64,000 bases of DNA from Brienomyrus brachyistius (Eukaryota; Chordata; Actinopteri; Osteoglossiformes; Mormyridae), in contig NW_026042476.1 in assembly GCF_023856365.1 (NCBI RefSeq), positions 181,166-245,165 on the forward strand. Reading direction: 5' to 3'. Made by a program: the position numbers and the translations under genes. The notes under the pieces are model-generated. The model saw only the letters and a list, made by a program, of their open reading frames with translations, was not told where the DNA came from and searched no databases. This document shows positions 51,101 through 59,879 of the stretch, in pieces. Numbering within the stretch: the stretch's first letter is position 1; the number at the start of each line of letters is the position of its first letter.

Positions 51101-53343
51101 CCTGTGGAAAAGGGGCAACATAAACCAAATGTAAAGTCACGAAAATCATGAAAATATAAAGTACACTTTACACACTTCATTTCTTTGAATTGAAATTAAT
51201 TATATTCATCTACCTTCATACATTAATACAAGACATTATATGATTATAATGTTTGTTATTATCATATAATTTTTTATTTAGGTATTATGTAGGTGCAGTT
51301 AATGTATAGTGTTACCTGATATATACTAATAAGCAGTAATACAATAAAAAGAGAGAAGAATGTCAGCTGTTCTCCAAGAAGTTACTGATTTCTTGGATGG
51401 CTAGAAGAACATCGATTCAGTTCCCAAAAATCTGTAAGAACAATTTTTGAGGATCTGTATTTTCCATTGTTATTCTCAAAGGGCTGTCATCATGACTATT
51501 TTGCTTTTCAGGTAAAGACTCCAACAGCAGGACTGTGGTACAGCAGCCTGTGTCTGACACATTGCAGCCAGGAGACTCTGTGAGCCTGCAGTGTACGATA
51601 GAGACTGGGAGCTGTGCAGGAGAACACAGTGTTTACTGGTTCAGACATGGATCAGGAGAATCCCTTCCTGGAGTCATTTACAGCCCTGGAAACAGCAGTG
51701 ATGAGTGTGAGAAGAGCCCTGAGGCTGGATCTCCTACACGGAGCTGCGTCTACAGCCTCCCCAAGGGGAACCTCAGCCTCTCCGATGCTGGGACTTACTA
51801 CTGCGCTGTGGCCATGTGTGGGGAGATGCTGTTTGGGAACGGCACATAGCTGGATATAGATGGTAACACCCAGTGTGGGGAGATGCTGTTTGGGAACGGC
51901 ACACAGCTGGATATAGATGGTAGCACCCAGTGTGGAGAGTATATCTGCTTCAAAGTTTTATTTAGCTTATTCTGCTATTAAGACATTTATTTCTTTTTTT
52001 AATGTAATGAATTTTCTAATTTAAGTGCTTAAATTAAATTACACAGATGTTAATTTAATAATTATCCATCCATCCATCCATTTTCCAAACCGCTTATCCT
52101 ATTGGGTCGCGGGGGGTCCGGAGCCTAATTTAATAATTATTTCAAATATTAATATCCATCCATCCATCCATTTTCCAAACCGCTTATCCTATTGGGTCGC
52201 GGGGGGTCCGGAGCCTAATTTAATAATTATTTCAAATATTAATATAAATTGTTAAAATACAAAATACTAGAAGTTCATGTTAAAAATGGACTATTTACAA
52301 AACAACTGCTGTAATGTGTTATCGATTTGATCTTTAACTAATGTAATGTAAGCAAATGGGAAATGTGTCTCTATATCATTATGCTGAAATCTATCTCTTT
52401 GTTACAGGCTTTCAGAAGCTGCTGGATCCTCTTCACTCTGGCTTGCTGATAGTTTTATCTTGCAGCATTATTCTGAACGTTGCTCTCATTTGTATAAGAT
52501 GTAAACTGACCTGTACACACTGTGCAGGTACGCTGCCCGGCTTTATGCACTCAGAAGGACAAAATGTAGATTTTAACAAATTATAGAAATATAAAATTGT
52601 TTTATGATAGATAACATTTTCATATTAAAACCACTCTTGCAGGTAATACAGTTTTAAAATCCATTATTAAATCTCACCTTATTTATATAAACCTTTTTGT
52701 ACTGTAAGATTTACATTTTTGTATTATATCTTTCATATTTTGCAAAATCTATTGAAATATACATGTTGCAATAAGTTGCATATCAATAACTTTTATTACC
52801 AAGATCTCCTTTATAGCAATTTTATTATATATGATATATGAGAACAAATGACACGTATCCAAACATGCACACTTAAATTGACAGAAGTCATTTTTACTTT
52901 CATTTTTGAGACAAAAAGGATGTTGATTGCTTGAAAATTCGGAATGTTATCTGACCACGGTATGATACCGTGCGAAATTAAATAATATATTGATGTGTTA
53001 TATATTTTAAACAGATGAAAAGAACAGTGATATATCAAAAGTGGAATGGTCACGCAAGCAAGTATGTAATAAATATTTCAAATTACAAATCGTCAGTAAA
53101 ACAAATGAACCTCAGACTGATTTCCATCCTGGGATCAGCATTTTAAGTGCTATTTGTGAAAATAGGTAATAGCAAACCGATTTGATCCATCCAATTCTGC
53201 CATCTTTGTCTCCACAGTGCCATGACGAGGACACACTGAATTACGCTGCCCTGAACCTTAAGAAGCCAAAACCCAGGAGACAGAAGAAAGACGGGAATAA
53301 TGACACTCTGTATTCTGACCTCCGCTACAGAGATTATGAATAA
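41402..53343 (+). CDS. Novel immune-type receptor (NITR), inhibitory type, with a premature stop
   Basis: Cell-surface receptor of teleost innate lymphoid recognition. Coding exons: 41,402-41,435 (start of signal peptide, MFRLFGLLIFI), 41,604-41,951 (V domain), 51,512-51,862 (second Ig domain), 52,408-52,527 (transmembrane, SGLLIVLSCSIILNVALICI), 53,015-53,061, and 53,218-53,343 (tail with ITIM LNYAAL and a second TLYSDL). All junctions have AG/GT sites and matching phases (1,1,1,1,0). Both Ig domains end in the J-like FGNGT that marks NITRs. In the second Ig exon a TAG at 51,847-51,849 directly follows FGNGT, so the product would be secreted or degraded. The large second intron carries an antisense provirus. 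Intact ITIM exons suggest the lesion is recent. Confidence 0.85.
41604..41951 (+). CDS. NITR exon 2: V-type Ig domain
   Basis: Cys in VTLTCFCQGE and Cys in DSAVYYCAA form the Ig disulfide. The usual core Trp is replaced (VTLFKQAVGRKP). J-like GNGTFVIITG closes the exon. Phase 1 at both ends. Confidence 0.88.
42252..42892. other. Intronic AT-rich DNA, no gene recognised
   Basis: NITR intron upstream of the provirus. Includes repeated GAATTTGAATT-like words (42,410-42,640), probably an old inverted-repeat element without defined ends. Confidence 0.4.
42893..43230 (-). repeat. 3' LTR of the provirus
   Basis: 338 bp; against the 5' LTR it shows one missing A (AAG for AAAG in + orientation near 42,901) and one C/T change near 42,978. 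Confidence 0.95.
43231..43243 (-). promoter_or_regulatory. Polypurine tract
   Basis: Minus strand AAACAGGAGGGAC directly precedes the 3' LTR; primes plus-strand synthesis in retroviruses. Confidence 0.8.
43408..43925 (-). pseudogene. env: Retroviral env, nearly all deleted
   Basis: Two short overlapping frames remain. The first (43,602-43,925, 107 residues) has a signal/anchor segment (VTLGVILVVGLVWLSWL) and an env-like VTNCYVCSVM stretch, then a TAA. The second (43,408-43,602, 64 residues) starts at the overlapping ATG and holds a transmembrane segment (HLYFLLFFILFFCCFITV) and an acidic tail. The whole receptor-binding and fusion part between them is missing, so no working envelope is encoded. 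Confidence 0.8.
44017..47133 (-). CDS. pol: Retroviral Pol: reverse transcriptase, RNase H, integrase
   Basis: Open for over 1,030 codons in the gag-pro frame. RT has LPQGFSESPHVY and the YVDD box (LLYVDDILIAA). RNase H shows VYVDGSASK, AAELYAVI, IYTDSQYV and the later Asp. Integrase has an HHCC finger (CRTCLICC), DDE residues (HMDFIEL, IRSDNGTHF, GLVERTNG) and a GPY-type end (RWDGPYQVLLTTPTAVKI), as in gamma/epsilonretroviruses. No internal stop. It is separated from pro by one TGA; the first ATG-started frame is at 47,073. Confidence 0.95.
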   Translation of the reverse strand, partial: QIFSTLEEGSCPDLDRLPEGLWSSSPTDVGLVKGFPPYKVIVKSEHRPVVRQYPLKPEAEKGIAPVVQDMLASGILREAPEATCNTPIFPVQKGHTGKWRMVQDLRPVNNIVQHAAPDVPNPHLLLNSLTPDKSYFSVVDLSNAFFSVPLHPDSQHLFGFTYKGKKYTYTRLPQGFSESPHVYTMALRYSMSTCEIPSHSQVLLYVDDILIAADSEQHCKETTLTVLQHLYNTGHKASKQKLQYCKKTVVYLGHNLSQKGRSLLEIRKQAIQEAPKPQTKQQMMSFLGLCNYCREWLPDYAFLVQPLQNLIYGKEMTLKDKIQWTEDGENAFTNLKRMLQTNVTLALPDYQQPFTLCVDANQGYMKAVLTQPFGAKERPLAFYSKRLDAVAAGFPQCLQACAAAAEAVKVSAELVLCHPLILKVPHSVSLILLQTPLPFLTHTRHLTLVSLLLSQPNIELQRCGLLNPSTLLPTAEDGEPHSCKATIEEQTKPRADILQTFIPGSEVVYVDGSASKNDMGKNKVGYAVVTSTEVLEANALPSTCSAQAAELYAVIRACELFKNKSLTIYTDSQYVFAAVHHHARVWKNRGFRTSQGTSLTHTNLLLRLLDVVHLPTHFALCKCKAHQTDDSAETAGNSFADKTAKEAALKQPTLSVADILFIDSDVLCDAQIHAPKIEVQSWIKRGAIQREKVYYMNDKPILPKNLYKTAALVSHGNTHVSTGGMVHIIQQYFYAINFSDYAKQFCRTCLICCKHNAQGNIRPKRGQFPTAEYPFQVVHMDFIELSWSQGKKYCLVIIDTFSKWVEIYPVKHCDAMTVAKCLVSHYFPTYGIPHIIRSDNGTHFVNQTMSLCSQALGFTLKNHCAYHPQSAGLVERTNGTIKTRLRKTVEETKRPWPECLSLVKLWMRITPTPAGLTPFEIVYGRPFPLATEMNDIEKADRENTLADWMRKLLTSQQKHSPSSLPVNSVSTQQDNLQPGDWVLVKVLLRKDWSTPRWDGPYQVLLTTPTAVKIAERPSWIHKSHCKPIKPLSEASATE
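47134..48144 (-). CDS. pro: Retroviral protease region with extra C-terminal domain
   Basis: In the same frame as gag, reached by reading through TGA 48,145. Aspartic protease motif CDTGACRTVL and the second motif NLLGRDLMVQ are present. After the protease (numbering from codon at 48,096) about 140 residues follow before RT. They contain HVT (194-196) and HVS (255-257), each inside a hydrophobic strand (ALHVTMWY and TPHVSLSKPP), the spacing and context of a 2H phosphoesterase. It ends at TGA 47,134-47,136, again in frame with pol. The extra domain is not part of standard retroviral Pro. Confidence 0.85.
   Translation of the reverse strand, partial: PPSEAPVTDTIRGKTEVILRKETEVTLQDLLDKEIDLQAVCQLLAERQWETLPSRKLVINGKVYECLCDTGACRTVLTSSPPGVTYSSSVINIKTAGGQTDRHQLTNPVAVKDKETGLECQAQVLISPSCPVNLLGRDLMVQMGISVVATATGMKAIVNEEAYVVQGTTTPQYYWSLDLGGTAQTRELLRKTREKQSPRQAQFMPDDALHVTMWYKDTLGPDYVYDKTFHALQDTCITLQHMYVNPTTGFSAASVILSNKQQAVFRERTPHVSLSKPPQMQWRDVEMFLRDSMHSYNDYQPVSGSCWSYDEKHNVWRFPLGWRVQTTPTTHLKDPT
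48145..49615 (-). pseudogene. gag: Retroviral gag with frameshift and stop
   Basis: Starts at ATG 49615 with MGKNQSK, a myristoylation signal for matrix. A 1-nt frameshift in the seven-base homopolymer at 49,507-49,513 breaks the N-terminal part. From 49,440 the frame is open through a Pro-rich region and capsid (ETMLVYRPWTAEDRTAALKG; EPEDFMDRMRVVF). An in-frame TAA at 48,433-48,435 interrupts it; the same frame continues into a basic RG-rich nucleocapsid with one zinc knuckle (CWTCRKPGHLARNC). It ends at TGA 48,145-48,147, in frame with pro. Two lesions mean full-length Gag is not made. Confidence 0.88.
50182..50199 (-). promoter_or_regulatory. Primer-binding site complementary to tRNA-Tyr
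   Basis: Minus strand TGGTCCTTCGAGCCGGAT matches the 3' end of vertebrate tRNA-Tyr including CCA. It lies 7 bases after the 5' LTR. Confidence 0.8.
50207..50545 (-). repeat. 5' LTR of the provirus
   Basis: 339 bp, TGTTAGGTTG...TTCCCCAACA on the minus strand. On the minus strand it contains an AATAAA (complement of TTTATT at about 50,353) and a short ATATATATG stretch. Confidence 0.95.
50650..50815 (+). pseudogene. hAT transposase C-terminal fragment
   Basis: Encodes AERVFSVAGKDFRPEDCKLN followed by HETFEDIML, the dimerisation end of hAT transposases. The remainder is absent. It lies in the NITR intron beside the provirus. Confidence 0.75.
50940..51511. other. NITR intron, no element recognised
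   Basis: AT-rich; ends with the pyrimidine-rich acceptor TTTTGCTTTTCAG of NITR exon 3. Confidence 0.5.
51512..51862 (+). CDS. NITR exon 3: second Ig domain, interrupted by TAG
   Basis: Domain with SVSLQCTIETGSC, VYWFRHGSGESLPG, SDAGTYYCAVAMCGE and J-like LFGNGT. Extra Cys pairs are typical of the NITR second domain. The codon after FGNGT is TAG (51,847), where the duplicated copy 57 bases downstream has CAG. Confidence 0.88.
51816..51929 (+). repeat. 57-bp tandem duplication of the 3' end of NITR exon 3
   Basis: The J-like end, splice donor and first intron bases (TGTGGGGAGATGCTG...GATGGTAACACCCAG) are repeated immediately downstream. The second copy has CAG where the exon copy has TAG. Confidence 0.93.
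52064..52230 (-). repeat. Tandemly duplicated SINE tail (~90-bp unit x2)
   Basis: (CATC)nCATTTTCCAAACCGC to GGGTCCGGAGCC plus AATTTAATAATTATTTCAAA is present twice. Only the 3' tail of the reverse SINE exists. Confidence 0.9.
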
Positions 53344-53920
53344 AGATGCTTCTCATTCATGTCAGTCACACAGAGTGTTCAGGGTGTAGCTTTAATAATG
53401 TTCAGAGGAGGGCAGGGGAGCCAGTGCTTCTGAGACTGAATCACGGGATTTTACGGAGCACCGGTGCTGAGTTTGGTGTCAGTGTGTTTGGGGCGCATTT
53501 TTACTGGAAGTGCAAATGTTCAAGCCAGACTGGGGGCTGAGGGAGGGGGAGAGGGGAGCCACAGAGATTATTTCTTCATGGCATGGGGGGGAATAAGCGG
53601 CTTTAATGTTGTGGAAAGGCTGAGTTGCTGCAATCAGTTCTTTGATGTCACACATGCTTACTTGTCTCCCTTGTGTACCATGCTGAATGGTTTGGGGCAA
53701 ACGCACAGGGACTGATCGATTATATTAAACAGATGAAAGAAACTGAATGAAAATTTCAAGTGTTCTTAAATTACGTTTTTCATTTAATTGTGTGTTCTGG
53801 ATGTATTTTTGAGTATATACATGTACCTGTATATGTACCTGTATATATACCTGTGTCGTTAATAACGATGTGGATAATTAAGAAAGAGGAGTTTTGTTTC
53901 TTGCTCCCTGTCTTGTTACT
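53344..53920 (+). other. Probable NITR 3' UTR and flank
   Basis: AATAAA overlaps the NITR stop region (53,339-53,344), too close to be the main signal; no better one was identified. No ORF recognised. Confidence 0.4.
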
Positions 53921-53924
53921 TGGC

Positions 53925-54044
53925 TCACAAACATACACACACATAGACACACACACAAACATACACAGACACACAAACACACACACACATAGACACACAC
54001 ACACACAAACACACATGCACACATGCACACACACACACTGCTAC
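53925..54044. repeat. CA-rich microsatellite
   Basis: Imperfect (CA)n with ACACACATAGACAC and ACACACAAAC interruptions. ORFs on both strands here are low-complexity. Confidence 0.95.
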
Positions 54045-54049
54045 GGCTC

Positions 54050-55375
54050 TGTAAGAACACTACCATGCTCTTTTGTGTGAGTGGGGTGGGGGGTGTTAAA
54101 TAAGATGAAAATGACAATGGCTGTACTTTTGTTATGTCAGTTGTGTTTCTATAGTCATTGTATCATATTCCACAAGCTTTTTATTCTACAAGATGTACAA
54201 GCCAGTCAGTGTATTCAGTGGGGTGTTCAGGAGTCATTAGGTTCTGAAAAATGTCTTGCATTTAAAACATAATGTACTTTTGAATACTTAAGTATTTTTA
54301 GATGCAAATACTCCAGTACTTTAACTGAAGTAAAAAATTAACTGAAAAACTTTGAGTATTATTTGACGAGGAGTATCTATACTTAACTCAAGTAGTGAAG
54401 TTGTGTACTTTGTCCACCTCTGTCCAAAAGTGACATACAGCTGTAAGCTGTTTGGGTTTGTTTGTCTGCTGAGTGCTTCTCTGCAGTGCTGCAGATGTTT
54501 CCACTGGTTAGATGCAGCTCAGGAAGACTGACCCACTGACTGCACTGTGCTGGACTCACTTTGCAAAGAGTAAAAACCACACAGACAGAACAATATCTGC
54601 TTCTTGTAAGACCCTGTTTCCTCTCTACCTCACCCAGGTCACGCTTTCAAGTATTCAGCCTAAGTTATTTTATCCAAACAAGCCACCATTATTATTCATG
54701 CAGCTGGACATTTGACTGGAGCACATGATTGCTACATATCACTACTGTACATGGAACGGAATGTACAGTTTTCACAACAGAACTTTAGAAAAGCAAAATT
54801 CTCATCAGTCCACATCTCTAACCACCACACATCCTAGGGCTCCCATTTATAATGGTACATTTTTGTTTTATTCACATTCTTTTTCATCACACAGATAAAC
54901 ACCATCCATTAATCTTACAGCATGTATCCTGGTCAGGGTGATGGGGACGACACCACCTATATCGAGTGTGATTTAAGGCCAAGACCTTAAAAGGGAGAGT
55001 CAAGACTGAGGCTTGTTACAAGAGCAGTGGGGCACAAAACAACAAACAACATCATTATGAATGTAAAATAAATGGATGTATATATAAATATAGGGTAATA
55101 ATAGAAACAAAAAATAAGAATATATTACATACAGAGGAATATTATAGGAATATTAAAATTAACTTATACACAATCCTTAACTTATACACAATCCTATTGC
55201 ATGTAACATTATTGCTCATGTGCCAGATATTAGCCTCCCAAAGGAAGCTGCCACACAGGGCATAATGCACTGGCTCAATGCAACACTGCACATCAGTGAA
55301 TAAGGAGGAACAATATTGCAGATCAGCAGCAGATAGAAACTGTATCAGAAGACAGTGAACAGGGGAAAAGTTCAA
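54050..55375. other. No gene recognised
   Basis: 54,260-54,424 looks like a common fish repeat (AGTATTTTTAGATGCAAATA ... CTTTGTCCACCTCTG). 54,510-54,600 (GGAAGACTGACC...AAAACCACACAGA) is echoed at 55,965-56,030, a short local duplication. Confidence 0.4.
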
Positions 55376-55379
55376 TGAG

Positions 55380-55760
55380 CAGAGTGCAGATTATAAAGCC
55401 TGACTGCTGTGGGGCCCAATGACCTGCGGTACCGTTCTGTCACACGCCGGGTGTCTGAGTCTCTTACTGAAGGAGCTGCCCTTACGGGCCTCCATAGTCT
55501 GCTGGGGGGGTGAGAGGTGTCACATAAAATTGATGACAGCCTTGTTATCAGCCTGCTCTCATCCATCTACTCTACAGTGCCAAGGGACGCTCCTCCCTGA
55601 TGATGAGAGGAGTCTAAGCATGTGGACATTTGGGATAATGTGAGTTCAGAACTGGATGGTCAGCTGTACGACTTCCAGTCTGTAGGCAGACTCATCACCT
55701 TCAGTTATGATGGCAAACACAGTAGTATCACCTGCAAAATTCAGGATCTTCACTGGAGCA
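55380..55760 (-). repeat. LINE fragment
   Basis: The minus strand encodes a decayed RT block (GDTTVFAIITEGDESAYRLE) and the plus strand shows the usual GACTGCTGTGGGGCCCAATG 3' segment of the same LINE family as 59,880-61,450. Confidence 0.6.
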
Positions 55761-57055
55761 GCAGTGATTTGTGTAGAAATTGAAGAGAAGAGGGAGAGCA
55801 CAGAGCCTGGAGGAGCTCAGTGCTGAGGGTCAGCGTGTCTGATGTGTGCTGTAAGCATACAGATGTCCTGCATTTGTGGAACATTTTGTTTGTGCTGCTG
55901 TTTATATGTGTTGTTGACGCTGCAGTCAGTAATTTTCCACTAGCAGTCTCACCTCTGCATTTTACAGGAAGACTGACCGACTGAGAGCAGGGTGTTTGTG
56001 TCTCTCTTCTCAGTGAGCGAAAACCACACAACCATCAGGTCCTCAGCTCAGGCCCACTGCTTCACTAGAAAAACCACAAAGGGTATTTTTATCTAAAAGT
56101 GGGTGAGCAAGTGAGATGTTATTGACAGCATGAATTTGTCTACTAACATTTTAAATTCAAACCTAAAAAGCAGTATGTCCAGGATGTCAGTAATTACATT
56201 TAGTCAGTATGAACAATTTGGGTGCAATAATATAGAATAATGTAGAATTTTGCATAATTCAGTTAATACCAGTAAGATACCGATCATTAACACTATAAGG
56301 TCATGTTGCTGAATCTCATTGTTAAAGTTAAATGAATCTACGCATTTTTATACACACAAGACTGTGCTTAGTTCATCTTTCAGTCAAAATCACACAGTGA
56401 GGCAAATCTGACCATCTTAATTGTTTTTGCTTGTGTGGAATGGCATCCCATGCAGGCCTGTGCTCTGTGCTTCCTGGGACAGGTCCCACCCTCTCCAGAC
56501 CCCGATGAGAATTAGTAGTCGCTGGATAAAAGATTGACAAAAGATAAAAATACAAAAGTCATTCTTGCTGTCTAACCTCTGATTACTGCATGACATTTCT
56601 GATTTCTGATAACTGATAAGTAGAAAATATGTTTAGTCTCTTGCTTGGTGGTAAGAAAAAAGGAGAACCACAAAGAGCACAGTCATTTTCAAGGTTATTT
56701 CTCACTGGTCAGTGTGAAAGGCTGCGTCATTAATATAACGCCGGGCTCAGCACAGTGACTGCACCTGCGCTGCACTGTAGAACACAAGCCAGGCTGCAGA
56801 CCATCAGCCCTGAAAGTTAAAACAGGACTCGTATGTGTGTCATGTGGTGTTTAATAAAAATTTACAGGACAGAACATAGTGGATTCAGTTTCCTTTGCTC
56901 TTACACTCCCAGTCCAAAGTGTGGCCACGACTGCTGTCAATGCATCTGTCTCTTTTTTCACCTTAATTTTTCACCTGTGTTATTCACCTTAATATCAAAA
57001 GGCTCCAAAGCAGTACAGTAATGCAGAACAAATATTGTAACTAACAAGGAAGTGG
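55761..57055. other. No gene recognised
   Basis: Unassigned flank; short ORFs only. Confidence 0.4.
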
Positions 57056-57059
57056 GGAG

Positions 57060-57975
57060 GTAATGGACAGAAGTGTTGGTTTTTGGTAACTCCACTCCTC
57101 TGACCTCCACTGTAATTTTAGGTTCCTTGGAACAATATTGTAAACCAGTCATCACACACCTAGGGGTTAAAGTCGACACCAACCTTAAGTTTGACACTCA
57201 GATAAGGTTAGTTGTCAAGTCAAGCTTTTTACAATTGAGGCAGTTGGCCAAAATAAAGCCAATTCTTTCTAGGCAGCACTTTGAGACAGTAATCCACTCT
57301 TTTGTCACTACTAGTTTGGACCACTGTAACGCCCTCTATGTTGGGGTTAGAGGCTCCACTATTGTTCACCTCCAGAAGGTTCAAAATGCTGCCGCACATG
57401 GAAATATGAGCATGTCTCCCCCATTTTAGCCTCACTCCACTGGCTGCCCGTACATTTTAGGATTCATTTTAAAATTCTGTTATTTGCTTTTAAAGCCCTC
57501 AGTGGTCTTGCTCCATCTGACCTCTGTGAGCTGCTTCACCCTTACACCCCCACCCGCTCTCTCAGGTCAGCTGATCAGCTGTTCCTGACGGTTCCTAAGA
57601 CTCAGCGTGAGCTTAGAGGGGATCGAGCCTTTGCAGTCGCAGCTCCTAAAATGTGGAATGACTTGCCTTTTCACATTAGAGAGGAATCCCCTCTGTCCGT
57701 TTTTAAATCTCTTCTAATCTCTTCTCCTTCACCTTTGACACATTGTGAGATGTTAATTTTAATAGTAAATCTTATTTTAATCTTAGCCTTTTCTTTATTA
57801 ATTAATAGATTTTTTTAAATTTTTATTAATGGCCTTTTACTCACATTGAATGTTTTGGTTTTTATTAAATTTCTTTTACTTCGTTTTTAAGTGTGTGAAT
57901 GTTTTTATTTATTCCTTTGTGCAGCACTTTGGTCCATAAGGTTGTTTAAAGTGCTTTTCAAATAAAGAGCTGGAT
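57060..57975 (+). repeat. L2-like LINE 3' portion
   Basis: Encodes HLGVKVDTNLKFDTQI, HSFVTTSLDHCNALYVGV, then in another frame SLHWLPV and RSLRSADQLFLTVPKTQREL, RAFAVAAPKMWNDLPFHI. The 3' UTR ends AAATAAAGAGCTGGATTGGA. One frameshift and stops. Confidence 0.85.
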
Positions 57976-58462
57976 TGGATTACATTGGAAGATGGCTCAA
58001 CAAATCTCTTTCACAGAATGTAAAATTCGACAGAGGGCGCAAGGTGACATTCTGTCAGGGGCCCAGAATTTTTAGCTACACCTCTGTGTTACTGTGTTTT
58101 TTTTGTTCTAGCCATCAATAACTCTGGAGTTGCTATATCGCCACCTGGTGGTGAAAAGATCAGACAAAAATATGTACACATGTTACCAACAGTTTGAAAT
58201 TGAAGTGCAGAGTTAACAGGTTTAATTAATCGTCCCCACGGATGCCAGTCATGAAATTTGAGAATTGCAAATTAAAACACAGGAAAAAATCAGGAACACT
58301 ACAAGATAAAATATTTAGCAAACACTCAATGTGCATCCAGGGTGACAAGGGACAACTGGAGGATGATATGACAATCTGACAGTGACATTCACAGCACTTT
58401 ATATGTTGCCAAAAACAGAAAAGGGGATTAAAATCAAGAATCAGAAATCATGTATGAGGGTG

Positions 58463-58738
58463 GGGCTGCTTGGTGGTGCAGTGATTAGCACTGTTACCTC
58501 CCACCACTGGGACTCAGGTTCGAGTCTCCGCCTGGGTCACATGTGTGGGGAGTTTGCATGTTCTCTCTTGCTAAATTGGCCGTAGGAGTGCATGTGTGTG
58601 TGAATGGTGTGTGAATGTGCCTTGCAATGAGCTGCCCCCCCGTCCTGGGTTGTTCCCTGCCTCGTGCACAGATCCTTCCAGGATAGGCTCTGGACCCCCC
58701 GCGACCCAGTAGCATAAGCGGTTTAGACAATGGATGGA
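58463..58738 (+). repeat. tRNA-derived SINE with internal deletion
   Basis: Same family as 21,631, with ~70 bases missing after CATGTTCTCTC. 12-bp target duplication TGTATGAGGGTG (58,451-58,462 and 58,739-58,750). Confidence 0.92.
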
Positions 58739-58750
58739 TGTATGAGGGTG

Positions 58751-59190
58751 AGTCACAATGACGACAGCTGCTCTGTTGACTTGGTCCCAGGAGTCGTCAG
58801 CGTTGGTCTGCCGGGGCCCCCGTCCTGTCTGTGGAAGCACCCGTCTTGTTGGCTGTTCTCTCTGCCTGGGCCCCCTCTCCTGCTGCCTCACGTTTGGGTT
58901 GAAGTGGCTCCCCAGTGCTTCTGTAAAGCTCTTTGTGTATCTTAGAAAAGGGCTGTATAAATGTAACATTCATTCATTTATTCAAGGTCCCAGCCAGAAG
59001 AGTGCAGTACTACACTGTCCCCCACAGCCTGAATCAGCTGGATGTTATAGGATTAAGACACTTCCTGCATTAGGCCATTTACCCTCAGTGTATTTCCATA
59101 CCCTGACAGGATGGATGACAATACTATGGCCCTAATTTTCAATACACAGTTTTCACAGGAGTCTCACCCTCATCCACATTCTCTGCATTC
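58751..59190. other. No gene recognised; LINE-like tail
   Basis: 58,900-58,975 (GCTCTTTGTGTATCTTAGAA...TGTATAAATGTAACATTCATT) resembles a LINE 3' end. Confidence 0.4.
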
Positions 59191-59191
59191 C

Positions 59192-59419
59192 TTATCTCAT
59201 GCTTCTTTGCCACCCGCATCTCCTCTGCCTGCTTTGTCTCATTTTCCCACAATTGAAACACCGTCCAATTTGTCTCTGTTTTAGTTCTACCACATTAGTC
59301 CCTGAGCAACCAGTCTGATCCCGTTCCTCTAATTTCAGATGCATCTGGCTTATCTGATTGGGACTGAAGCTGCTGTTACTAGGAAAACCACATTCGTCCC
59401 ACTGGGGCAGGTCTGACAC
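59192..59419 (-). pseudogene. Possible gag nucleocapsid remnant
   Basis: 75-residue frame with RQIGRCFNCGKMRQSRQRRC, which looks like a decayed zinc knuckle (His lost). Too short for a firm call. Confidence 0.35.
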
Positions 59420-59879
59420 CGCGTCCTTCCCATATGTCTCCCATAATTGTTGTACAGAATTTCAGCTGGAGTTCTTTCCCAGAAGCAAGTAATTTCACTT
59501 TAGCACCTGTTCAGTAAAAGTCAAGTAGGTCTTTAATGTTATTTTTAACTTTACACAGTTGAGTATAGTACAGTTACAAAAGAAACTGTTTCCCTCGGAC
59601 CAAGGTGCTACTTAAATTAACAGAAGACTAACACATACCAACCTAGCAACATACTGTATGGTGCATAATGAGCAAAAACTGTGCAAACATTGCAGGACAG
59701 TGCAAAAAGAGAGGACAACTGACACCAACGAGCACAAACAGCACAGTAAACCCAGTACTGAGAAGGCGCAGTTTGGTTGTCCAATGAGGTAGCAATAAAA
59801 ATAAATAAAAGTAACTGTAAACATGGCGACAATAAGATAAAAAATAGTAGTTAAATAATAAAGTGTGTTAATGAGTGTA

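Noticed and set aside
53760..54117. ORFs of 79-106 residues on both strands over the CA tract
   Set aside because: Low-complexity translations of a microsatellite.
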